In this document: one piece after another, positions 46,273-58,060 of the stretch
Layout: each line of letters opens with the position of its first letter
Position numbering within the stretch: position 1 is the stretch's first letter
NCBI GenBank assembly: GCA_035578155.1
Contig: JAPWDM010000017.1
Span: 4,910,482 to 4,974,481, forward strand
DNA: 64,000 nucleotides
From: Brachynemurus nebulosus
Lineage: Eukaryota; Arthropoda; Insecta; Neuroptera; Myrmeleontidae
Direction: 5' to 3'
Notes under the pieces: generated by a model
What the model saw: only the letters and a program-made list of their open reading frames with translations
Databases searched by the model: none
What the model was told of the DNA's origin: nothing
Translations under genes and position numbers: made by a program

Positions 46273-46339
46273 GGATCGGCCGGGAATCGAACCCAGGATC
46301 TTCTGGTAACTAGCCAGACGTGCTAACCTCTACACCAAC
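46273..46339 (-). pseudogene. Truncated second tRNA-Thr-like copy
   Basis: Identical in the anticodon and T arms to 45919-45990 but lacking the first five bases of the acceptor stem, where LINE sequence takes over at 46340. Confidence 0.75.
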
Positions 46340-47228
46340 ACAATCTCTTGTTGATCTTCTATGATAGCATTCTCCGGCTGTATGAATGGTATGTGAAAAT
46401 TATAATTTATACCCTTCAATTTGCGAACTTTATCCCAGATTTCTTTATTGTTTGTGGTACTGTTGATTGGTGAAACAAATGATTGCCAAGATTTCATTTT
46501 GCTTTCGCGTATTATTCTTTTACGTTGCGCTCTAAGTTTTTTAAAATTGATAAGATTTTCAACTGTCTTATCTTTTTTATATAAATTCAGTGCTTGTTTC
46601 TTCTTACGAATTATTTCTGAGCAATTCTGATTCCACCATGGTATAGAATTTTTACATTTACTAGGTTGTTTTTTGGGGATTGTATGTTCAGCAGCGGTTG
46701 TGATTTGTTCAGTAAAAAGCTGAACGGATTCATTTATTGACATGTTAGAGAATGGTGATGAATTTTTAGCAGTGTTATCCAATTCTGTTCTAAAATCCTC
46801 CCAATTTGCCATTTGAAGTTTCCACTTAATAGAACGGGTGTTTTGTTGACTTGGACAATTTGTACGTTTTATTTTTATTTCAATTGGAAAGTGGTCACTT
46901 CCATAGAGATCATCCAGTGGTTCCCAGGTTATCATCGGTGTGAGCACAGGATGGCTTATTGTTAAATCAATATTTGAAAAGTTTCCAGTATGTATACTGA
47001 AGTGTGTGGGCTTGTCGCTGTTTAGTATTATCGTGTTTGTTCGGTCTAACAATTTTTCAACAATTTTACCTCTTGCCTCTGTTTTACTTGAAGCCCATAA
47101 CGTATTATGGGCGTTAGAATCTCCCAAAAGAATAAAAGGCTGGGTTAATTGATTTACTAGTTTTTCCAGTTCTTCAATATATACATTTTGACTGCTAGGT
47201 AGGTAAATGTTACACAGACTCATTTTTA

Positions 47229-47232
<4 letters not shown>
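46340..47232 (-). pseudogene. LINE ORF2: endonuclease C-terminal half and linker
   Basis: Starts with SLCNIYLPSSQ and contains LLGDSNAHNTLWASS (Asp-Asn catalytic pair of APE-type endonucleases), RGKIVEKLLD, NIDLTISHP and SDHFPIEI, followed by the WWNQNCSEIIRKKKQAL and KSWQSFVSPINS linker patterns before RT. The N-terminal half lies at 48266-47991 beyond the nested insertion. The last codons run into the tRNA-like repeat, so the frame end is artificial. Confidence 0.75.
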
Positions 47233-47270
<38 letters not shown>

Positions 47271-47990
47271 TTTATTTATTCATTTTTACAAATTTACATT
47301 TGTGTGAATAGCGTCAATAAAATTAATTAAAAAATTCACTTAAAGTATAAAAATTCTTTTGTAATAAATACTGTTTCAGTGTTATTTTAAACTTTTTGGG
47401 ACACTGAATACTTTTTATGTCATTACTTATTTTATTATATATTCGGATCATAGAGCTACGTGCATTTTTAAAGGAAACGTCAAGTCTAACTGCATCCAAT
47501 ATCAGTTTGTCTTTACAACGTGTTGAATAACCGTGTGTTAAATGATTACTCTCAAACAATTTAGCATTTGCTTTTACAAAACATGCGGACTCTAGTATGA
47601 AAGTATCAATAACCGTCAGAATGCGATATTTCTTGAATAGCTCTCTACAGTGACTTCGTGCATTAACTCCCGCTATTATTCGAAGGCATCTTTTTTGTAT
47701 TTTGAAAATTTGCTCCGCGGCTGTTGAGTTACCCCAGAAAATAATCCCGAATTGGATTCGGGAATGCATAAGGGCATGGTAAATCATTGTCATAGATTGA
47801 ATAGGCATTCGTGATTTTAAAGATCGTATTACGTATAAAGTTTTACTAAGATTTGTACTTAGTGTATCAATATGATTCTTCCAATTAATTTTGGAATCTA
47901 TTTCAATTCCTAGAAATTTTACATGTTCGGAAATAGATAAGTTAGTCCCTAACAGCGGAATCTCCTCTGACAGCGGAATCTCCTCTGTGA
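47233..47990 (-). mobile_element. 5'-truncated LINE 3' end nested in a LINE
   Basis: Encodes only the RT C-terminal region: SISEHVKFLGIEIDSKINWK, then SRIQFGIIFWGNS, QKRCLRIIAGVNARSHCREL, and a final FYTLSEFFN, typical of jockey/CR1-like elements. A short 3' UTR follows and a (TAA)n tail at 47233-47270. Its left edge repeats GAGGAGATTCCGCTGT twice. It interrupts the endonuclease frame of the host LINE between IELT and LKMSLCN. Confidence 0.75.
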
Positions 47991-48266
47991 CGTCAGTTCT
48001 ATCGCAACAGCCTCAATTTCCGTTTCAAGTGGGATTTTTTTATAACAAATTGTGTCCTTAGTAAAAATACATACTCCACCGCTGGCATGACTTGTGTTTA
48101 TACGATCCTTACGTACCAAAGAGTATCCACGGATTTTCGGTACATTTTGGGGTTTAAAATTTGTTTCTTGGAGACATCAAATTTCAGGTGTGTACCTGTT
48201 AAGAATGATCTGAAGCTCATTGACATGTGTATAATAACTGTTGCAATTCCACTGAATAATATTCAT
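47991..48266 (-). pseudogene. LINE ORF2 endonuclease N-terminus
   Basis: ATG at 48266, then NIIQWNCNSYYTHVNELQII, a TGA, CLQETNF (catalytic Glu) and GGVCIFTKDTICY, all in order for an APE-type endonuclease. It ends at the nested insertion. Confidence 0.7.
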
Positions 48267-48407
48267 ATTTAATATTCTTCTTGTGAAGTATCGGTTATTT
48301 CAGTTGTATCGTCTTGCGGACCTCCGGAATCTTCAGCCGAAATTTTTCTAAATTCGTCGTCTTCTGATTGACCAAGAGTTATCTGTATTTGGAGTTCTTT
48401 TTTAATG

Positions 48408-49731
48408 TTATTTATTGTGCGTGTGGAATCGTCCCTTAATGTAGCCATTTGGTAAAGATGGTCTTAAGTCCTTCAACATGATACTAAGACCTTCTATGTC
48501 GTGGGTGTATAGTTTGACTGTTGAAATTATTTCCCGGGAATGTTTAATTTCTTTGATAAATTGTTTTAATTTTTCGTATGTGAGAACGTAGCTTCCAGGT
48601 GCTTGTTCGATGATAGGTTTCACTGGCTCTAACGATTCGTCGATGGTATATTTTTCAGTTCTTCTTTTTTTATTCTTCTTTTTCGTTCTTGGATCTTGTT
48701 TTTTCTTTCTAGACGGCGGTGTATCGATAGCGGAAACGATGTCTAATTTATTAGAATTTGATTGACTATTTGTATTTTGACTTTCGTGTGCGAGTGTATT
48801 TAAGGTATTATTTGGGTTTTGTGTTGTTTCAGAATTATGAACTATTACTATAGGTGACGGTGGAAGTTCGGGTGAATTAACAGGATTCATGGGAATTCGA
48901 GGGGTAAGTTCGTTTGTAACTTGTGTCTGATATGAATTTATTATTTCAGGTTCAGCTAGTGTAGTTGTTTCTGACACAGTAGATGAACTAAGATTTCGTT
49001 TTTCTCCTTGTCGAGGTGTTTCAATTTCACGATTGGTTGATGGCATTTTGCAATTTGACGCTACATGTCCGATTTGGTTACACCTAAAACAGCGCATCTG
49101 ATCTACTGATATAAATATTCGGTAGGTATTATTTTCATAATCTACTGTGATACTATCGGGAAGAGGGACTTGTTCGTCGCATACTACATATATGGTTCGC
49201 TTAAAACTTAGTACATGTTCGTAATTTTTATCAGCAATACCGGCCTTTATTTAATAGGTACATCGGAGAAACTAATTTTAATTTATATTGTTTAAGAGCT
49301 TCCTCGATTATCTCATCTGGTATGGTTGGTGATACTCTAGATAAGATAATCTTCTTTGCTGGAGTTATCAGCCTACGAATATTAATATTATGTTCTTCTA
49401 CTTGAACGGTTCTATTTTTTGATAATAGTTCATCGACAATTTCTTTTGAAGAAAGAAATATACATATTCGGTCATGTGAAAGCCATGAAGAAAATATTAC
49501 ATTCTTGGGTTGTACTAAATTACCTATAGCTATTGTATATGCCTGAAGTTTGATGCCTTCGACTGCTGCTAATATAATAGCTTGGTCATTTTTTGGATAT
49601 GCTATTCTGGTGTTTTTAACAATACTAGAGTATGAATTATTTAAACGATCGGGATTATTTAAACTAACAGAGGGATCTACTTTAGTGCCGCCGTTTTGGT
49701 TGACAGCAGCACTATTTATATTTAATTCCAT
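48408..49731 (-). pseudogene. LINE ORF1 (gag-like, single CCHC knuckle), frameshifted
   Basis: The frame starts at 49731 (MELNINSAAVNQNGG) and runs to about 49245, where it shifts. The continuing frame reads ADKNYEHVLSFKRTIYVVCD, YRIFISVDQM, then CFRCNQIGHVASNC (C-x2-C-x4-H-x4-C), and a long Ser/Thr/Asn/Pro-rich tail with a KKKQDPRTKKKNKKRRTEK basic patch, ending at 48408. The layout (gag-like domain, one knuckle, low-complexity tail) suits jockey/CR1-type ORF1. About 140 bp separate it from the ORF2 start. Confidence 0.7.
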
Positions 49732-49990
49732 TTTATAATTTTATTTTAATTATTAATTTTATATAAATATAATTTTTCATTTCAGCCGCACGCCTAAAAA
49801 CTAATATTGTATATACTATACATACACTGCCTATGTGAATAGTACTTACAGTACTTACCGTCCAGTCCAGAGGGTACAGTGAAATGCATACGCAATCACT
49901 GCACCCTGAGCAGTTATCTGCTTTACTGGACCGGCCGGCTGAATTAGTTATGTTTTAAGGTTACTAGTAGATGTCGCTGTTTCAGGAGGT

Positions 49991-50634
49991 TTATTAATTA
50001 ACTATAAATGTTTTTAATAATATGTAAAAATAATTTCAGTTATGTAACTGACAAATAAAATTTAGGACAAATTAAATGAAATGAATATTGAAAAATTCAA
50101 TATTAATAAATATCAGTAATTAGTTAATGATAAATAGGAAAAATAAACGAAAACTTACTCCTCGGATTATTCACAAAGCGGAAACAAATTTTACAATTGG
50201 AATTACAGGAAAAAATTAATAAATGGTACGGAGCACTCAAAACACCTTTAAACGGTTTTTGTATCCGAAACGATCTCGATCCAAATTTCTTTTACTACAT
50301 AATTTACAATATGTAGTTAAATATTAAACAAAGTTTTAAACAAAAAGATTTAACACGTTAAGAAAATGCATCCCGCATTTTTAAAAATTATTTCACTGCA
50401 CTTTAAATTTAAAATGATGGACGCCTCGCTAGGGATCCAGAAACTACTAAATGCTAAATTTATCAATTATTGTAGGAAATTAAAGTTGGTTAATTATGAA
50501 ATCCTTGTTTTAGAAATTTCTTTACTTTCTTTTATATTGGGTCAATTTTAAGAAAATTTTATTTTTATTTATTTTTTTAAATTTAATTTTTAATTTACAC
50601 TGACAATGCGGAAGCTTATTTTATAGACTAATAA
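49991..50634. other. AT-rich non-coding DNA
   Basis: No gene is recognised upstream of the LINE. Confidence 0.4.
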
Positions 50635-50942
50635 CACAGCCACACAAAAAAAAACTTTTTTGACCTGGAGGTCTCACTATATGTACTATATGTTTTTGGG
50701 GTCGCTGAATCCGAATTTGGGGTCAGTTTCATTCCAGTACATCTGGGTTCGGCCATAACCTCAAAAACACCCTCAAAATTGCTATATTTGTTAATTTTGA
50801 GGGTATTTTTTGAGGTTCTGGCCGCACCCAGATGTACTGGAATGAAACTGACCCCAAATTCGGATTCAGCGACCCCAAAAACATATAGTACATATAGTGA
50901 CACCTCCAGGTCAGAAAGTTTTTTTTTTTTTGTGTGGCTGTG
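50635..50942. mobile_element. Hairpin MITE, 308 bp, TAA duplication
   Basis: CACAGCCACACAAAAAAA forms both inverted ends and the inverted arms run almost to the centre. TAA lies outside each end (50632-50634, 50943-50945), as in PIF/Harbinger MITEs. Confidence 0.85.
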
Positions 50943-50950
50943 TAATTAAT

Positions 50951-51437
50951 ATGGCTAATAGTAGTTCCCTCAAATCGGCCAATGTCTGGTAAATCATCTG
51001 GAAGAAAATTTTATCTAAAAACTAAACATTGTTCATCAGCCAATGAACGGCCAATAAACGGCAATATTCAAAGCTGATAAATGGCTAGCTTACGTACCCT
51101 TGAATGCGTAAATATTAACGGCACTCATTAACCAGTGAATGGCCAATAAACGGTAATCTCCAAAGCTGATAAATGGCTCCACTATTTGCCCATTAAGGGT
51201 ACTTAAGCTAGCCATTTATCAGCTTTGGAGATTGCCGTTTATTGGTCGTTCATTAGCTGATGAATGGCGCCACTATTTACCCATTCAAGGGTACGTAAGC
51301 TGGCCATTTACCAGCTTTGAAGACTGCCGTTTATTGGCCGTTTATTGGCTGATGAAAAATTTTTAGTTTTAAGATAATATTTTCTTCCCGATGATTTACC
51401 AAACATTGGCCGATTTGAGGGAACTACTATTGGCCAT
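50951..51437. mobile_element. Hairpin MITE, 487 bp
   Basis: ATGGCYAATAGTAGTTCCCT at both inverted ends, with ~235-bp arms meeting near 51193. The arms repeat GGCCAATAAACGGYAAT and AAAGCTGATAAATGGC. It starts 8 bp after the previous MITE. Confidence 0.85.
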
Positions 51438-51672
51438 TTGTGGAAAGCCAGAGATCGGCCAACTGCTGCCTTGTTTTCCATGTCTGGTTATTCCTACATG
51501 GGAAATATTTTATTGTCTACTCATCTTAAAATTTCGCAGAATAATGTAAGTGTCTTTTTTAGCGAATCTCCATTCTGGAAATTCAGCTATTACAGGAGCT
51601 CTTATGGTAAGACCTAAGTCCGGGACTAGGGTAGAAATTTGTTTTGGAGCCTCTAGAACCCGAAAATCTACT

Positions 51673-51676
<4 letters not shown>

Positions 51677-51759
<83 letters not shown>
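51677..51759. repeat. (TA)n microsatellite
   Basis: About 83 bp of pure TA. The Tyr/Ile frame across it is an artefact. Confidence 0.95.
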
Positions 51760-51763
<4 letters not shown>

Positions 51764-52148
51764 TTATGTGTGTACGCGATAACGCTCGAAAGAAACCTTT
51801 AATGTTTATGAAATTTGGTATGCGAGCTGGAATCCGGATTCGATTTTTAAAATTTTTTACACCATCGAAAAGAGCCTAAAAAACTGCATAAGACAAGATT
51901 TAAAACATTGTTCTAAGTGAACTAGCTTTTGAGAAAAATTAAGATATTTGTTGAACTTTTTTACAATAAATGCTTCATGGTTTTAGCAATTCTTTTCTAG
52001 TGCTAGTTAGTTATTAAATATGTATGTATATGTGTTATAATAACAATAGCTCTGTCTCATTTTTTAAATTAAAATTAACCAGATTTTTTAAGAGTACGTT
52101 ATAGAAAAGAAATTTTTGTATGATGTACTCCTTTAGAGAGAAAATATA

Positions 52149-52150
<2 letters not shown>

Positions 52151-52226
<76 letters not shown>
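52151..52226. repeat. (TA)n microsatellite
   Basis: Two TA runs separated by a single TT step. Confidence 0.95.
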
Positions 52227-52234
<8 letters not shown>

Positions 52235-52934
52235 CGAAAATTATAATTATGTAATGTAATAATATATTATTAAATCGATATAATATGCTACACTATATGA
52301 AATCCGTTAAAGTCCTGCGGACCCAAAAGCGCCAAAAATTGACTACTGAACTGATTTTAAAAATTGTTTCAATGTTAGAAAGTTAAACTATTTTAAATGG
52401 ATACAAGTCTTAGATGAGTACCGCCAGTGCCCAACATTTGGAAATTCGCTATGTTATGCAGATGCTGCGACAAGGGTATTTATACCTGGTACTTGAACTT
52501 ATGTTTAAAATTATTTCTTTTCGTAATAATCCGTTATTTGGGTAGGTATAGAAAATACTATCTATCTATTGTAGGACATGTGATTAACAGTTTTAAAATA
52601 CATAAGATGGATTTTCAAAATACGAATGTCATCGAATGTCATACATAAGCCAATAAAAATAAAACATAAGAGAGATTTGCATAAAAGTGATAAAAGTAAG
52701 CAATGGATTTTTGAAGTTATAATAATTTAAGTATACATCTATTTAATTTTTTATTTATTTATTTATTACCTTACACCAAGAGTATTGCAATAAAATGTTA
52801 GGTATAAAATTTTTTTCATAGCCTTATTATAGGAATCCACTAATTAAATCAAACTCAAACCAAAGATAGGTATATATTAAAAAAAAATTGTTTTAAAATT
52901 TTAATTCATATTAAACATTTAAAGAGTCGAATAC

Positions 52935-52964
52935 AGAGCGGGCGAAGCCGTGGGTCACAGCTAG
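52935..52964 (+). mobile_element. Helitron 3' terminus
   Basis: A short GC-rich hairpin (GCGGGCGAAGCCGTGGG) is followed 9 bases later by CTAG then T. Helitrons end in a hairpin plus CTRR and insert next to T. The matching TC 5' end was not found, so element length is unknown. Confidence 0.55.
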
Positions 52965-53384
52965 TAAAATAATATATTTTAAATCATTATTGTGATATTT
53001 TGCTCTACTTTATTTAATTACTAAGTTTACGGATTCAATGAAGATATAAATATAAGACAAAAAAATAGATAATTAAAATTTAATAAAACAAAATGTACAG
53101 ATGTAATGAAGTAAGGTATCAGTAAATGTTTTATTAGTCTTCATTACCATCTATGTAATTGGTGTTCGGTATCAGTGCCTTCTAAAAATTTAACTAAATC
53201 TTTTCCTCACAATAGTTCTCGTGATTGAATTTAGATCATCACGACTCCCTATAAATAAAAGGTCATAATTTGAAAAAGGATTATTTGGGATAGCTAAAAT
53301 TTGTTTCATAGTTTACTGGAATACTAAGCAAAGAACTAAAACAGCAAACAAAGCGGTACTCGATGGAACTTTTTTGAAAACTCT
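52965..53384. other. AT-rich non-coding DNA
   Basis: Nothing is recognised. Confidence 0.4.
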
Positions 53385-53534
53385 ATGCAAAGTTGTATTA
53401 TATGGAAAATATTTTAAAGAAAATCATAATTTTATTTTTTAATGTAATATAGGGTAAACGCTATGCAAAGTTGTATTATATGGAAAAAAATTTAAAAGAA
53501 AATCATAATTTTATTTTTTAATGTAATATAGGGT
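53385..53534. repeat. Tandem duplication, ~75-bp unit
   Basis: CTATGCAAAGTTGTATTATA to TAATGTAATATAGGGT occurs twice in tandem with few differences. Confidence 0.9.
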
Positions 53535-53819
53535 CAAAATATAAAGAACATTGAAAATAATATTATTAATGTGTAGTATGTACCTGAAGCTACAACATTC
53601 ATTATCAAAATTCAAATAATATTTGGTATAATTCTCAAAAAAAATTACTGTTATTCTGTTTTAAATTTCGGAATTAATTAAACACACCAGCTAAAACAGA
53701 AAAAATTTTACTTGCGGAGCCTTTCAGTTATTGTATTAGCTTCAAACAATAGGTTTATGGATAAGAGTTAGGTGTAAGGGTTATTAGAGAATGTGAATTC
53801 ATAATTATTGGTGTTTATC

Positions 53820-55075
53820 AAAATGATTTTTCGATTTTTGTCGCGCTAAATTCACGAAATTGCCGTATATGGGCCGGAGCTAGTGTCGCCATGCTAGACA
53901 TTTCGACGATGCTGGTCAAGTCTCTGTTTCAGTTTCAGTCTCAGTTTCTGTTTGGTGTTTCCGAAATAGGCCGTATCACAATCCCGACAATGGACCATAT
54001 AAACCACCTTTTGACGGTTGCTCGTGGAGGTTGAGGGTTTTAAATTTGAATAAAAATTTTTGAAGTTTGTGGAATATTGGGAAGCTGGGTGGAGATAAAA
54101 AGGTTTTAAAATATGTTTAATATTTACAGAGTGCTGTCCAGTAAAAAGAAGAGAAAAGTAATATTTGTTGAGCGTGTTCTGTTTAAAAGATCGGAACAAT
54201 TCTTGCAAAGTCTGTGAGTGAATTTTTGGTAATATTCAGTATTAATTTTTTCGGGTAGTTATTAAGTGTTAAAATATGTTGAGCTTTTTTCAACGCACGG
54301 GGGCGGTGAAAATGGTGGCTCAATTTGAGGGATCTATTTACCAAATTTGAAGCTACGTAGTATTTTAATTGGAAGGTGTGTACTGAGTGATAATTTAGGA
54401 TACGGGAGGAGACATAAGGCGTTTCGTACCACATTGAAGAAAGAAGATTGTGTTTTTTGAAAATAAGTGCATTGAGAAATGTTAGTTGATTATTGTTTTC
54501 TAATTTTATTTTAAATTTTAGGTTCTGGTGAAAGGTATTGAAATTATGAAGTACATGGTCCACAAAATCAAAGGAGATGGTTGTAAAAGTGTCGTAAACA
54601 TATTTATAGAAAAAGGGGACAGTACAGTCTAACCTGTCCAAAACGATGTCAACTAGATGATCCATGACAATATTGCAGATTGTTGCAGCGAGGGAGGCCC
54701 CCATAGGAAAACAAGATATTTGGTGGAAAAAACTAGTTTGGAATTTTGTAGTGAAAAAATTATTATTCAAAATTAATTGTAAACTCTCAGTAAAAGTGTC
54801 ATAGTCCAAGTCCGTGTTTTTTTTTTTTTTAATGTTGTCTCAACTTATCCTAACCTGATCAAGAAAAATGTCCACTGGACAGTTGGTAAAAAGTGATTCT
54901 ACCTCAAGAGAAACAAGTTTATAACCTATTGGCAATTTGGAATCGTTGATTTTATTTACAAACTCCAAAGAATTTTTTAAATCATATTTACTATGGAAGG
55001 ATTTTCTGATAATACTAGGAGGAAGTACATGTGGGAAAGGGAAGCATAAGTAGCTACTTAATAAAGTTTTACTTT
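53820..55075 (-). pseudogene. Penelope-like element: RT plus GIY-YIG, degraded
   Basis: On the minus strand, RT homology begins near 55070 (SKTLLSSYLCFPFPH), with motif A as VSLEVESLFTNCPVDI, one TGA near 54840, then PMGASLAATICNIVMDHLVD and the catalytic box as FYKYVYDTFT. Penelope RTs normally have Asp in both places (SLDVVSLF, YVDD), and here they read Glu and Tyr, so the enzyme should be inactive. The second frame (54208-53894) carries the linker and a GIY-YIG start (VVYMVHCRDCDTAYFGNT) that soon breaks at a stop. The N-terminal third is missing. Confidence 0.75.
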
Positions 55076-55430
55076 TTTTTATTCAATAGACCCACAATAT
55101 GTTTTTCTTTTACCACAGCCGGCGAAAAAAATTGCAGGCCCTCAGGTACAACAAAAAATTTTCAAACATTCTTTCTCCGAAAATAGTAGATAGGCTAGGA
55201 CAATTCTGGGCCACCGCAAAACTAAGCAACTTGAATCCTTTTGTCAGTGTTTGAAATCGTGTAACTTTACGGTGCTACACATTCCGAACTGATGAGTATC
55301 GATGTGCAAACCTTGATGTTTGACCCGGCACGTACCGAGAACATGTATCAAAATTTGTTGTTGACATTTGTCCCCACACTCGTTCATACTGTTGGCCTTG
55401 AGAAATTCCTAAGAAATGAGTCATCACCTC
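55076..55430. other. Non-coding DNA
   Basis: Nothing recognised apart from its position between the Penelope remnant and the satellite zone. Confidence 0.35.
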
Positions 55431-58055
55431 AACAACAAATTAATTCAAGTTAACCCATTATGCGTCATCACAATTTGGTCATAACGATTTGGATTTGTGT
55501 TAACCCATTATCCGCCAGCACTACCATAGTTTTGAATGCAAACCTAACGCATGCGTAGACTGAATTTTAGGCCACAAATTGACAGATAGGGTACACTACT
55601 GCGTAAAAAATGTGGGGTCTACCTTAACTCAGGGGTGCCCCCAAATTTTTGACACCATACTGTACTTAAATTTTTGGTACATTGCCGTGTCAAAAGTGCG
55701 GACCCCCTGACCAAAAAGGAATCCGATCACTTTCTGAAGCGTGTTGAACTTATTTTGTGTACGTACAAACTTTGGTCTTTAGCCTCGCTTAAGTGCGTCA
55801 TTTTAAACAAAAATTTGACTCAGCCGCTAAATTTTCTCGGGGGCACTGTACCAAGCGCTGGACACTGGTTAATATTTTAAAACTAACTTAGGACTCCAGA
55901 GTCCAAATTTCTGACCGCTACTGTGCTACCCAAAAATCAGATGTCGACTGTACCTTAGGGGAATTTTTGTATGTGTGTTTAACCTTGGGAAATCTTTTTA
56001 ATTCCAGGAATTTTTATCAATTCAAAAATAAACAAACAGCCAATATCTAAATGTTTATTTTAACTGAATTATGATTATATGACTCATACAAGGGAATTTT
56101 TGGTATAAGAATGATGACGTCATGGAATATTAATGAGTTAAAAAACTGTTAAGTAAAAACAAATATCACCCATTATAGGCCTCAAGCCATAAATTATTTA
56201 TTATGAGTTTTAATATTTTAACATTTAACCTACAACGAAAAATTTTTAGTTAGTTAACAAAAGTTCTGAAAATTTTAACGAGTTACAAAAAATATTGCTG
56301 CATTTAGTGTACATTATTTTAGAATTTGAGTATAACACAAAACTATTTCTAGTATAACTGATAAATCAAATGAAAATTATCTGAAATAATTCAATATTTA
56401 ATACACATTTGTATATTATATTAATTTTAAATAACTTAACAAAATGTCTATAATTTTGCATTTACCTGTAACTTATGATATCAAATTCATACTTATAAGT
56501 TTATCTAAATATTTAAAAGATGATTTTAATATAATACTATTTTAGTTTTTGTTAAAAGCTTTATTGTTCATTTATGCATGCGATATTTAATCGTTTTTAA
56601 GGATCCGGATTTCTAACCATTACTGTACCTAACGGCAAATCATCGACTGTATTTGTAGGAAATTTTTTTTAGTCTGTATATATTAAACAAAAGTCAGTAA
56701 AATTTTTAAACATTGAATTAAGATTACCTACGTGACAGTTTTTATAAATGCTGATGATAACATAATTTGAGTTTTATAAATATTACTGTCAAACCATTAT
56801 AAGTTAATGTAATTTGAATTGTTATTAACATTGATGAAGAAATTTAATTTAACCTATTATGAGTCTGTATAGTTTCGACCTAATTAATAATCATGATGAA
56901 TTTTGAGTTAACCTATTACAAGTCAATAACAATTTGTATTTTTTATTAACATTAATGAAGATATTTGATTTTCACCCATTATAGGTCAACATATTTTAGG
57001 CTATAATTAGTTGATTATGATTAGTTGAAACCATTATAAGTCAATACCATTTTGGCGTTTGATTAACATTAATGAAGAAATCTGATTTAACCTATTATGG
57101 ATCAAGAAAATTGTAACTTGTGACATCAAGTTCATAATTATAAGATTATCTAAATATTTAAATATTTATGATGAATTTTGATATAATATACGTAATATTT
57201 ATGATGAATTTTGATTTAACCTATTATGAGATGATAAAATTTGAATTTCTATTAATACTGTTGATAAATGTTTGACTGAACCTATAATGAGTGAGCAAAC
57301 TTAAGACTATTAATATTCATGAAGAAATTTGGTTTAACCCATTATAAACCAATATAGCTTAGACCTTATTAATAATCACGATGAATTTTGAGTTAGCCTA
57401 TTATTAGTCAATACCGATTTGGATTTTTTATTAAAAATAATGAAAAAATTTGATTTAACCTATTATGGGTCAATATAGTTTAGACTTTATTAATATTTAT
57501 AATGAAATTTGATTTAACCCATTATTAGCCAATACAAATTATGAATTTTTATTAGCATTGTTATGAGTTCCAATTTAACCTATTATGAGTCAATATAGTT
57601 TAGACTATAAATATTCATGATGAATTTTGATTGAGCTCATTATAAGTCAATACCAATTTAGGTTTTTGATTAACATTAATAAAGAAATTTGATCTAACTT
57701 ATTATTAATATTTATAATGAATTTAGATTTAAACCATTATGAATAAATAAGATTCGAATTTCTATTAATATTGTTGATAAATGTTTGATTGAACCTATTA
57801 TAAGCCGACAGAATTAAGACAACTAATATTCATGAAGAATTTTGGTTTAACCCATTATGAGTCAACACAAGTTCTGATTTTTATTAATATTCTGATTAAT
57901 TTTAAATTAACTCATTATGAGTCAATTTGGATTTTTATTAAGATTTTCCAAATTTATATTAACGCCTTATGAGTTAACATAGATTAGATTTTATTGATAC
58001 TCATATTGGATCTAGATTTAACCTATAATTAGAAAAACACAAATTTAGATTTTTA
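55430..58055. repeat. Degenerate ~62-bp satellite with interspersed unique sequence
   Basis: TTTAACCYATTATGAGTCAATA-like phrases followed by a TTATTAACATTRATGAAGAA-like phrase repeat about every 62 bp, most densely at 56820-58055 (around 18 units), with outliers at 55440-55520 and near 56150. A longer-range duplication links 55895-55985 with 56600-56690 (TCTGACCGCTACTGTGC and TCTAACCATTACTGTAC). No gene is seen. Confidence 0.75.
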
Positions 58056-58060
58056 TTAAG

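Larger units (their letters stand above)
45722..46339 (-). repeat. 264-bp direct duplication carrying a tRNA-like head
   Basis: 45722-45985 and 46076-46339 match at a constant 354-bp offset with only about five mismatches and no indel. The 90 bp between them is unique. Each copy begins (minus strand) with a tRNA-Thr-like sequence and continues ~195 bp into an unrelated AT-rich body, as a tRNA-derived SINE would. A short tandem duplication of one locus is equally possible. Copy 2 abuts the broken LINE end at 46340. Confidence 0.7.
46340..49990 (-). mobile_element. Jockey/CR1-like LINE, 3'-truncated, with a nested LINE 3' end
   Basis: The minus-strand order is a possible 5' UTR (49732-~49990), ORF1 with one CCHC knuckle, the ORF2 endonuclease N-terminus (48266-~47991), an insertion (47990-47233), and the rest of the endonuclease plus pre-RT linker (47232-46340). 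RT and the 3' end are absent because the element stops at the tRNA-like repeat. ORF1 has a frameshift and ORF2 a stop. Confidence 0.75.
51577..52475. repeat. Second copy of the 7.5-9.7 kb repeat (empty site for foldback C)
   Basis: Collinear with 7525-7771 plus 9412-9690 and uninterrupted at the joint near 51923 (TTCTAAGTGAAC). It carries two (TA)n expansions instead. Confidence 0.65.
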
